Assembly (NCBI RefSeq): GCF_001583695.1
Contig: NZ_LOBC01000019.1
Coordinates: 1-64,000 of the forward strand
DNA: 64,000 nucleotides
DNA from: Bacillus wiedmannii
GTDB lineage: Bacteria > Bacillota > Bacilli > Bacillales > Bacillaceae_G
Direction of reading: 5' to 3'
The notes under the pieces are model-generated. The model was not told the DNA's origin, ran no database searches, and worked only from the letters and a program-made list of their open reading frames with translations. Positions 56,848 through 63,011 of the stretch are shown here, piece by piece. The translations under genes were made by a program, and so were the position numbers. Numbering within the stretch: position 1 is the first letter of the stretch; each line of letters starts with the position of its first letter.

Positions 56848-57657
56848 TTATTCTTTTTCTAAATGAATATGTTTCACATTTTCAATCGGTTGACCGAACC
56901 ATTTTGATGCAATTTCTTTGAATAGGCCTATTTTTCCTGTCGTTAAGAAGAGATGATCACTTTGTTCCTCTCCCTCATTCAACATTTTACTATGGTATAA
57001 AATTGTACTTACTTCGCGCGCTGTTTCATCACCTGAACTAATGAGTTGTACTTTATCTCCCATTACTTTTTTAATAACAGGACCTAAAATTGGATAATGT
57101 GTACAACCTAAAATAAGTGTATCAATATCAGTATTTTTCAGCGGTTGCAACGTTTCTCGTACAACTTCATACGCCATTTCACTTTCAAAATTCCCACTCT
57201 CTACAAGCTCAACGAAAGGCGGACACGCTAAACTTTCTACCATAACACGGTTATTAATAGACTTTAGCGCTTCTTCGTATGCACCACTTTTCACCGTTCC
57301 AATCGTTCCAATAATCCCAACATGATACGTGTTTGTCACTTTTAAAGCTGTACGTGATCCTGGGTGAATAACTCCTACCACTGGAATTGGTAATTGTTTC
57401 TGCATCTCTTCTAATACAACCGCAGTTGCTGTATTACACGCAATAACTAACATTTTGATATTTAAATCTAGTAAATGCTCCGTCATTTCCCACGTAAATT
57501 GACGCACTTCTTCTCGAGAACGTGGACCATAAGGGCAACGTGCCGTATCCCCTAAATATATAATACGCTCTTTCGGCAACTGACGAATTAATTCCTTCGC
57601 TACTGTTAAACCGCCAACTCCTGAATCGATAACACCGATTGCTCTATTCAACTTCAT
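56848..57657 (-). CDS. racE: Glutamate racemase RacE
   Basis: Makes D-glutamate for peptidoglycan (and poly-gamma-glutamate where present). The 269-residue protein has [17 protein letters not shown], the catalytic cysteine pair in [11 protein letters not shown] (about C74) and [11 protein letters not shown] (about C185), and [10 protein letters not shown] start at MKLNRAIGV; an in-frame codon five residues upstream is less likely. An 8-bp dyad TTTAAGTT / AACTTAAA (57707-57726) lies upstream. Confidence 0.97.
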   Translation of the reverse strand: MKLNRAIGVIDSGVGGLTVAKELIRQLPKERIIYLGDTARCPYGPRSREEVRQFTWEMTEHLLDLNIKMLVIACNTATAVVLEEMQKQLPIPVVGVIHPGSRTALKVTNTYHVGIIGTIGTVKSGAYEEALKSINNRVMVESLACPPFVELVESGNFESEMAYEVVRETLQPLKNTDIDTLILGCTHYPILGPVIKKVMGDKVQLISSGDETAREVSTILYHSKMLNEGEEQSDHLFLTTGKIGLFKEIASKWFGQPIENVKHIHLEKE

Positions 57658-57808
57658 CACCCGTTTTCTCATTCATCATCTTATTTTATCATTATATTTT
57701 ACACACTTTAAGTTCGCTAACTTAAACTGCTTCTGTATGAAAATTTTCATTTGTACCTGTATAGACTAGGACCTTTTTTATTTTGCTCCTTTTTTTCATA
57801 ATTTGCAA

Positions 57809-57851
57809 GACAGAAAAATAACCGATCTTCTATATGAAAGTCGGTTTCTTC
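57809..57851 (-). terminator. Terminator distal to the MFS gene
   Basis: Hairpin AACCGACTTTC / GAAGATCGGTT followed by ATTTTT on the minus strand. It closely resembles the gerE terminator at 62580-62620. It would end the MFS transcript, with the bcr1-type repeat lying between it and the MFS stop. Confidence 0.75.
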
Positions 57852-57866
57852 TATATAAAATGCGTA

Positions 57867-58018
57867 TTTACCACGTTATTTGCCGGGTAGTAAGACCCCC
57901 ACCTCAAAATTCAGCGAAAGCAAAGAAGTTAGGTGGGGATCGGGCTGCCCGTAAAAGCCCGATTGGTTTAACTAATAATTAGTGGGGGATGCCCCCACTA
58001 ATTAAAGTTTCACTTTAT
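57867..58018 (-). repeat. bcr1-type repeat, full-length copy
   Basis: 152 bp including flanking TTTAC (57867-57871) and TTTAT (58014-58018). On the minus strand it starts GTGAAACTTTAATTAGTGGGGG and ends with CTTACTACCCGGCAAATAACG. It contains strong internal palindromes (TTAGTGGGGG / CCCCCACTAA, CGGGCTTTTACGGGCAGCCCG type, CCCCACCTAA / GGTGGGGG type). It is close to the roughly 155-bp size of the B. cereus repeat bcr1. The MFS stop codon lies inside the TTTAT flank. Confidence 0.88.
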
Positions 58019-59340
58019 TGCTCCATCTTTTTTTGGAAAGACGACATTCCTATTAATAAGAAGAAATGAGCAGAGATTAAAATGACGATTAAAATAAAAT
58101 TCAAACGATAACTATTTGTAGATTCCATAATTTTGCTCGCTACAGCTGGTCCAAATGCCATACCGAAAAAATTAATTAAATTATATAAACCAAGACCGAC
58201 TCCAACTTTAGCCGGATGTAATGTTTTCGGTATAAATGTATTTAATGATACTTGAATGGCTGAATAACTCATAAACGTTAAAATAATCGCCACTACAATA
58301 ACGACTATGTTCCCATTCGGAATAAACCCCAAAATTAAAAAGCCAACGATCATAATGACAGACGCTACATAAATCATATTCACATTTCCAAACGAAGGGA
58401 CAATCTTTCCAGTAATAAAACTAGATACAATACCAAAAAGTGATGCAACAAACAAAACAATTCCGATAACAAATGGAGACAATCCGTGCTCTCTGCCTAA
58501 AAGCAATGGTAATAATAATAAACTAGCACATAGCGCCACATTCATTATAAATCCGACCGCTATTAAACGAAGAAATGGTTTATTTGTAAACAACTCAATA
58601 TCAATAAATGGATGCTCCGCGTTCTTCATACGAACCGTGAATAAAAATAAGAAAGCTACCGATAACATAAATAGCCAACTATTAATATTTACACCTAATA
58701 AAACAGTCGTAATGAACGCAAATAATAACACCGCTCCAATGTAATCAAAATGAAACGCTTCATCCGTATGCTGCGCTTCTTCTGGCATAAATTTTATAAG
58801 CAAGAAAATCCCAACTACTGAAATAACCATAAATAAAAATAAATATGGCCACCCCAATGTATTTGTAATAGCCCCGCCAACTAAAGGACCAATACCTATC
58901 GCTAATGCAATAGAAGAACTAATCATCGCTAATGCACCAGGCTTCTTATCAGGAACAACTAATTTTGCCACTGCAATCATACTAAGCGCAATAAACGCCG
59001 CGCCCCCACTCGCCTGCACTAATCTTGCAAGAATGGTAATCGCATAAGATTGATTCATAAATCCAATAATAGAACCCGCTACAAATATGATAATTGAAAT
59101 AATTAATAGTTTTTTTACACTATAACGATCAGCCAACTTCCCGTAGATCATCGAACCAATACCGACAACTAAGGAATACCCTACTACAACCCAACTTACT
59201 TTCGATTGACTAATGGATAAATCGTTCGCCATATCCTCTAACGCTACATTAAATAAAACCGCATTCATCGGTCCTAATAAAACGATAAAACATAATGTGA
59301 AAACAAACCATTTTGAATGGTTACTTATATCTCTCCCCAT
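58015..59340 (-). CDS. MFS drug-exporter-like transporter
   Basis: A 441-residue major facilitator with about 12-14 membrane helices. Motif A is GKLADRYSVKK after helix 2 and motif C-like SSIALAIGIGPLVGGAI follows in helix 5, typical of proton-driven drug exporters; the general character is nearest the DHA2/Tet(L)-like group. The substrate is unknown. ATG 59340 is favoured because AGGAGAGG lies 8-9 bases upstream; a GTG three codons earlier is possible. It has its own consensus promoter at 59587-59615 and a leader of about 240 bases, and is bracketed by inverted bcr1-type repeats. Confidence 0.87.
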   Translation of the reverse strand: MGRDISNHSKWFVFTLCFIVLLGPMNAVLFNVALEDMANDLSISQSKVSWVVVGYSLVVGIGSMIYGKLADRYSVKKLLIISIIIFVAGSIIGFMNQSYAITILARLVQASGGAAFIALSMIAVAKLVVPDKKPGALAMISSSIALAIGIGPLVGGAITNTLGWPYLFLFMVISVVGIFLLIKFMPEEAQHTDEAFHFDYIGAVLLFAFITTVLLGVNINSWLFMLSVAFLFLFTVRMKNAEHPFIDIELFTNKPFLRLIAVGFIMNVALCASLLLLPLLLGREHGLSPFVIGIVLFVASLFGIVSSFITGKIVPSFGNVNMIYVASVIMIVGFLILGFIPNGNIVVIVVAIILTFMSYSAIQVSLNTFIPKTLHPAKVGVGLGLYNLINFFGMAFGPAVASKIMESTNSYRLNFILIVILISAHFFLLIGMSSFQKKMEQ

Positions 59341-59380
59341 GTGTAACACCTCTCCTGATTGTAGTAACTGTAAATGAAAA

Positions 59381-59475
59381 ATAAAGTGAAACTTTAATTA
59401 ACAGGGGCTTCATCCACCGCTGATTATTAGCCTTCACCAATCGGGATCTTACTGCCCGGCAAATAGCGGGGTAAA
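59381..59475 (+). repeat. bcr1-type repeat, internally deleted copy in the MFS leader
   Basis: 95 bp from ATAAA (59381) to GTAAA (59475). It starts GTGAAACTTTAATTAACAGGGG and ends ATCTTACTGCCCGGCAAATAGCGG. It matches both ends of the 57867-58018 copy but lacks about 50 bp of the middle, in opposite orientation, so the two form inverted repeats around the MFS gene. It would be transcribed in the MFS 5' leader. Confidence 0.8.
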
Positions 59476-59586
59476 GTTGTTTAGCTCCGCTATCACAACT
59501 AAACAACTTCATCAAATGTATAAATTTATCGCGCGACAAACTGAATTCGAAACGAAGCATGTATATTGTTCGATATTCATGGAACT

Positions 59587-59615
59587 ATCATAGTTTCAGC
59601 ATTACAGTTTGTCAA
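59587..59615 (-). promoter_or_regulatory. Sigma-A promoter of the MFS gene
   Basis: Minus-strand TTGACA (59610-59615), 17-bp spacer, TATGAT (59587-59592): near-perfect consensus. Just upstream lies the 11-bp inverted repeat 59626-59663. Confidence 0.78.
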
Positions 59616-59625
59616 CAAAAAGTAT

Positions 59626-59663
59626 ACAAAGTAAACTAATTAAGTGTTTTTGGTTTACTTTGT
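59626..59663. promoter_or_regulatory. Long inverted repeat, candidate TetR operator
   Basis: ACAAAGTAAAC (59626-59636) and GTTTACTTTGT (59653-59663) are perfect 11-bp inverted arms separated by 16 bases. The left arm ends next to the MFS -35 and the right arm overlaps the likely plus-strand promoter of the DJ-1 gene (TTGGTT, 18 bases, TTATAC). The nearby TetR-family gene is the obvious candidate binder; this is inference. Confidence 0.55.
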
Positions 59664-59712
59664 TCAAAGATTGTTATACACTAATTTCGAATCCGATATA
59701 AGGAGGACTGAC

Positions 59713-59739
59713 ATGGATATTCAAATTTGCAATTTCTAA
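59713..59739 (+). CDS. Possible 8-residue leader peptide upstream of the DJ-1 gene
   Basis: ATG at 59713 has a perfect AAGGAGG ribosome site seven bases upstream and encodes only MDIQICNF before TAA. Just after it, ACTTAAT-AAA-ATTAAGT can fold. The DJ-1 gene starts 61 bases further on. It could be a regulatory leader peptide (it contains one cysteine) or the residue of a lost gene start. Confidence 0.4.
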   Translation: MDIQICNF

Positions 59740-59800
59740 CTTAATAAAATTAAGTAAATAAAGAACTTTTATATAGAAGAAACATTATAGGAGGATTATG

Positions 59801-60490
59801 ATGAAGAAAAAAATGTTAGTTGTATTAACGAGCGTAGAAAAATATCCAAATTTAAATAGAGCGACGGGGCTTTGGCTTGGTGAAGCTGTCCATTTCGTTA
59901 AAAAAGTTGAAGAAGCTGGTTACACAGTAGATTATGTCAGCCCACAAGGTGGCTATACACCGATTGATCCTCATAGTTTAGCAATGGCGGAGAGCGTCGA
60001 TTGGGAATGGTATCAAAAGAAAGAATTTATGAATCGTCTCGGTTCTACAATGAAACCGAGTGAAGTGAATCCAGCAGACTACGCTGCGCTTTATTACGCA
60101 GGCGGTCACGGTGTAATTTGGGACTTCCCAGAAAATAAAGAACTTCAAATGATTAGCCGCAACATTTATGAAAATGGCGGAATCGTCTCCTCTGTTTGTC
60201 ACGGAGCTGCTGGTTTATTTCATATCACATTAAATAATGGGGAACGCTTAATTAGTGGTAAAAAAGTAACAGGATTCTCAAATGAAGAAGAAAAACTAGT
60301 TGAATTGGATCAATTCGTTCCATTTTTAACAGAAGATGAACTCATTAAAAATGGAGGGCTTTACGAAAAAGCCGCGCAACCTTGGGAAGCTTACGCTGTA
60401 GAAGATAATCGTGTTATAACTGGTCAAAACCCAGCTTCAGGTGGTCCAGTAGCTGAATTAGTATTACAACACATAAAAAATAACATGTAA
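59801..60490 (+). CDS. DJ-1/PfpI superfamily protein, Hsp31/glyoxalase III-like (paralogue 1)
   Basis: A cytoplasmic protein of about 229 residues. From ATG 59798 numbering, the E-C-H triad is E29 (GLWLGEAVHF), C134 and H135 (SSVCHGAAG), with the YYAGGHGVIWDFP strand. Such proteins act as glutathione-independent glyoxalases/chaperones against methylglyoxal and electrophiles. ATG 59801 is favoured because AGGAGG is six bases away. It has a strong terminator, is convergent with the TetR gene, and a second paralogue lies 0.8 kb downstream on the other strand. Confidence 0.87.
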   Translation: MKKKMLVVLTSVEKYPNLNRATGLWLGEAVHFVKKVEEAGYTVDYVSPQGGYTPIDPHSLAMAESVDWEWYQKKEFMNRLGSTMKPSEVNPADYAALYYAGGHGVIWDFPENKELQMISRNIYENGGIVSSVCHGAAGLFHITLNNGERLISGKKVTGFSNEEEKLVELDQFVPFLTEDELIKNGGLYEKAAQPWEAYAVEDNRVITGQNPASGGPVAELVLQHIKNNM

Positions 60491-60492
60491 TA

Positions 60493-60535
60493 AAAAAAGC
60501 AGGTTTTCCATTACTATAGGAAAACCTGCTTTTTT
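60493..60535. terminator. Bidirectional terminator, DJ-1 gene 1 / tetR
   Basis: A 17-bp perfect stem AAAAAAGCAGGTTTTCC / GGAAAACCTGCTTTTTT with a nine-base loop between convergent genes. Confidence 0.93.
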
Positions 60536-61172
60536 ACGAAATCATTTGCAAAATAGCAATAACTTCTTTTTCAATTTCCGAATCATCAATTGCTTCTATA
60601 TACTCTGGTTTAAAAAGTTGGTACTTCTTTAGTTGATAAAAATCAAGTATCGCTTTCTTTAACGTAATATCGTACTGAATACAAAAAGAATGATCTATAA
60701 TACGTCTTAACATCACATCATCTTGCACCATAAATAATTGTGCGTTCATTTTATTAAAGTAGCCTTGTTCCATACCAGCTTCAAAAAACATTTGCAAATT
60801 ATGATTACGATTTTGTTGTGCAGCAACTAACCGATCAGATAAGTGCGGATATGCCTCTTTCAAATCTTGTAAAAAGACATCAGAAATATATGTCACACAT
60901 TTCAAAGAGTGAATAAACGTCTTTTGGAAACGTTCTGCAAAAGACATACTTTCATCTTGATTATCCGCATCTCCTTCAAGAAGGTAGTTCATAAAATCTT
61001 CTACCACCGCTTCAATAATCTCATCTTTTGAAGAAAAACGTTTATATAAAGTAGCTTTACTAATATCCATATATTTCGCAATTTCATCTATTTTCAATTG
61101 GCTAAAACTCGTTTTTCTAATAATGGGCTTTATTTTATTAATATAAGTATTTGCACACGCAACTTTTCTCAT
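60534..61172 (-). CDS. TetR-family transcriptional regulator
   Basis: A 212-residue repressor. The N-terminal helix-turn-helix covers about residues 10-55 (KIDEIAKYMDISKATLYKRFSSKDEI), and an all-helical ligand/dimer domain follows, with no obvious family-specific motif. I start at MRKVACANTY behind GGGGAGG; an in-frame codon 16 residues upstream is less likely. It is flanked by the two DJ-1 paralogues and close to the MFS exporter, so it probably controls some or all of them, perhaps through the inverted repeat at 59626-59663. Confidence 0.88.
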   Translation of the reverse strand: MRKVACANTYINKIKPIIRKTSFSQLKIDEIAKYMDISKATLYKRFSSKDEIIEAVVEDFMNYLLEGDADNQDESMSFAERFQKTFIHSLKCVTYISDVFLQDLKEAYPHLSDRLVAAQQNRNHNLQMFFEAGMEQGYFNKMNAQLFMVQDDVMLRRIIDHSFCIQYDITLKKAILDFYQLKKYQLFKPEYIEAIDDSEIEKEVIAILQMIS

Positions 61173-61284
61173 TAAAAGAGCCTCCCCTTTTGTCCATACA
61201 AAATAGTATAGCAAATTCACGATTAATTATAAATGAAGTCACTATACTCAATACATCTTTTTAGTTTAATGGGGCATTTATACT

Positions 61285-61332
61285 ATAGAAAAAGTGCCCG
61301 CTATCTTTATGAGTAGCGAGCACTTTTTCTAT
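61285..61332. terminator. Terminator of DJ-1 gene 2
   Basis: A 19-base stem (ATAGAAAAAGTGCCCGCTA / TAGCGAGCACTTTTTCTAT with one wobble) that overlaps the gene's end. It is A/T-flanked on both sides. Confidence 0.85.
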
Positions 61333-61991
61333 AATTTATTGACAGCTCTTCTTATAGCTTTCCCTATTTCCATACTAGACTGCGGATTTTGCCCTGTAAT
61401 TAAACGCCCATCTACTACGACATGCGGCGTGAAATTTGGAGCAACATAAAACAAAGCTCCTTCTTCTTTCAATTTACTTTCTAATAAAAACGGCACTCGC
61501 TTTTCTAAAAGCACAGCTTTTTCCTCATCATTCGTATAACCTGTTATACGCTTACCGGCAACAAAAAACGAGCCATCTTTATTTTTCACACCGACTAAAG
61601 AACTTACTCCGTGACAAACAGCCGCTACAATTCTGTTATTGTTGTACATATTCTCAATCAAATTTGCAACATATGGATTACCTGGAAAATCTACAATCGC
61701 TCCGTGCCCACCACCAAATAAAACTGCATCATAATCCGAAAAACGAACATTTGAGATTGGCTTCGTATTTTGCAATAAAGAAGCGACATACTTAAATTCA
61801 CGAGGTATGCCATTTGGAATAGACACTCTATCAATAGGTACTTTACCGCCCTTTATCGACACAATATCAACATCGAACTTAGCCTTTTTAAACACATTAT
61901 AAGGAGCTGCGAGCTCTTCCAACCACAAACCAGTCGGGTGTCCATTCATATTATGAGCGCTTGTTGAAACTAACAATATCCTTTTCAACAT
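61329..61991 (-). CDS. DJ-1/PfpI superfamily protein (paralogue 2)
   Basis: A 220-residue paralogue of the gene at 59801, with the same signature: N-terminal RILLVSTSAH, GLWLEELAAPY (acid at E25/E26), LFGGGHGAIVDFPGNP, the nucleophile C126-H127 in AAVCHGVSS, and RLITGQNPQSS near the end. Likely Hsp31/glyoxalase III-like detoxification. ATG 61991 follows GGAGGGG. It is transcribed toward the TetR gene but closed off by its own terminator. Confidence 0.86.
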   Translation of the reverse strand: MLKRILLVSTSAHNMNGHPTGLWLEELAAPYNVFKKAKFDVDIVSIKGGKVPIDRVSIPNGIPREFKYVASLLQNTKPISNVRFSDYDAVLFGGGHGAIVDFPGNPYVANLIENMYNNNRIVAAVCHGVSSLVGVKNKDGSFFVAGKRITGYTNDEEKAVLLEKRVPFLLESKLKEEGALFYVAPNFTPHVVVDGRLITGQNPQSSMEIGKAIRRAVNKL

Positions 61992-62053
61992 ATCCCCTCC
62001 TTACTACCTATTTATGTATAAAATGTTCTTATCATTCATATAGCAAGCGGAAA

Positions 62054-62108
62054 AAACGATAACAACAAGCTGAACTTTTGTATAAAAGTCAACTTGTTGT
62101 TATCGTTT
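62054..62108 (-). terminator. Very long terminator-like hairpin
   Basis: Outer 16-bp perfect arms AAACGATAACAACAAG / CTTGTTGTTATCGTTT enclose an inner GACTTTT / AAAAGTT-type stem with a GTAT-like loop: 55 bases almost fully paired. It lies just after the 95-aa ORF, although the T tract is weak. Confidence 0.7.
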
Positions 62109-62147
62109 GAATTCTTTCGTACGAAGATTTTCACAACCTTATAACTT

Positions 62148-62435
62148 TTATCTCCAACGCCACGCAATCGTTTTATCCTCCATATGAATAGCAGGTATAT
62201 CAATCCCTAAATACTGCTGATTATCCTCATCAAAAACAGACCAATTTCCTTCATATAAAAATTCAGGATCTATGCTTTCAAAATCAAATCCACTATCTTC
62301 GTCTACCATCTCACGAAAATATTTTTGGAACGGTTTACTATTTTCAGATAGACGAATTGTTCCATACATCCATGGCATGTCTCCAAAAACATCTTTAATT
62401 TCACCTATCTCCATATCCTTAAAAAACAACTTCAT
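62148..62435 (-). CDS. Conserved-looking acidic protein of unknown function
   Basis: A 95-residue, acidic, probably single-domain cytoplasmic protein (MKLFFKDMEIGEIKDVFGDM start; rich in aromatic residues and ending IAWRWR). The size, acidity and small accessory location recall orphan immunity-type proteins, but I recognise no family and no toxin gene is adjacent. It begins at ATG 62435 with a GAAGGTGC site. Confidence 0.7.
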   Translation of the reverse strand: MKLFFKDMEIGEIKDVFGDMPWMYGTIRLSENSKPFQKYFREMVDEDSGFDFESIDPEFLYEGNWSVFDEDNQQYLGIDIPAIHMEDKTIAWRWR

Positions 62436-62579
62436 ATTTGCACCTTCTTATTCATAAATGACAAAGATACCTACCCTGAATGCCTCATCATGTTATAAAG
62501 TAGTTATTTTTAACGTTTCTTTCTTAAACATATCTTCCTTCTCAAAGTCTGAGATACCTTTTTAAGTTCAAAATATAAA

Positions 62580-62622
62580 CAGAAAAATAGCCGACTCTTC
62601 ATATAAAAGTCGGCTTTCTTTT
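62580..62622 (-). terminator. Terminator of gerE
   Basis: Hairpin AGCCGACTTTTAT / ATGAAGAGTCGGCT-type followed by ATTTTTCTG on the minus strand, right after the gerE stop. It resembles the hairpin at 57809-57851. Confidence 0.88.
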
Positions 62623-62846
62623 TATAGTTCGAGCTCTCCCATGCGAAGAAGCTCAACAACTGCTTGTGAACGTCCTTTAACTCCTAGCTTTTGCATTGCG
62701 TTTGAGATGTGGTTGCGTACTGTTTTTTCACTGATAAAAAGTTCACCTGCAATTTCCTTCGTTGTTTTATCTTGAACCAGTAATTCAAATACTTCTCTCT
62801 CTCTCTTTGTGAGTAACGGTTTAGATTGATACGCTTTTTCCTTCAA
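62622..62846 (-). CDS. gerE: Late spore coat regulator GerE
   Basis: A 74-residue DNA-binding protein made up almost only of a LuxR-type helix-turn-helix ([22 protein letters not shown] then [25 protein letters not shown]). It is the last mother-cell regulator, activating and repressing sigma-K-dependent coat genes. The start is TTG 62846 behind AGGAGG. The sequence is near-identical to what I recall of B. subtilis GerE. racE and gerE are near neighbours in B. subtilis; here 4.9 kb of accessory genes lie between them. Confidence 0.97.
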   Translation of the reverse strand: MKEKAYQSKPLLTKREREVFELLVQDKTTKEIAGELFISEKTVRNHISNAMQKLGVKGRSQAVVELLRMGELEL

Positions 62847-62913
62847 CTGGTATAAACCTCCTTGCTTAAGCCAGAGCCGTGTATGTGTAAGTTGGGTGTT
62901 TATTTAGTCAAGA

Positions 62914-62942
62914 TATTGTATGAACGAAATGTGCGGGTGGTG
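62914..62942 (-). promoter_or_regulatory. Candidate sigma-K promoter of gerE
   Basis: Minus-strand CATACAATA (62914-62922) fits the sigma-K -10 CATANNNTA. CACC (62939-62942) sits 16 bases upstream as the mACm -35. gerE is sigma-K-dependent in B. subtilis. Confidence 0.65.
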
Positions 62943-63011
62943 AATGAAAATAGGCTTTATTTCACATGTTATTTTAGACTTTTATACAGTGCAGACACTC
63001 TTTGTATCCAC

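Noticed and set aside
59321-59560. 79-codon minus-strand ORF upstream of the MFS gene
   Set aside because: It runs through the bcr1-type repeat and overlaps the MFS start; no ribosome site.
57809-62622. Complete mobile island or defence system between racE and gerE
   Set aside because: No integrase, transposase, nuclease or recognised defence domain is present; the genes look like stress/export functions.
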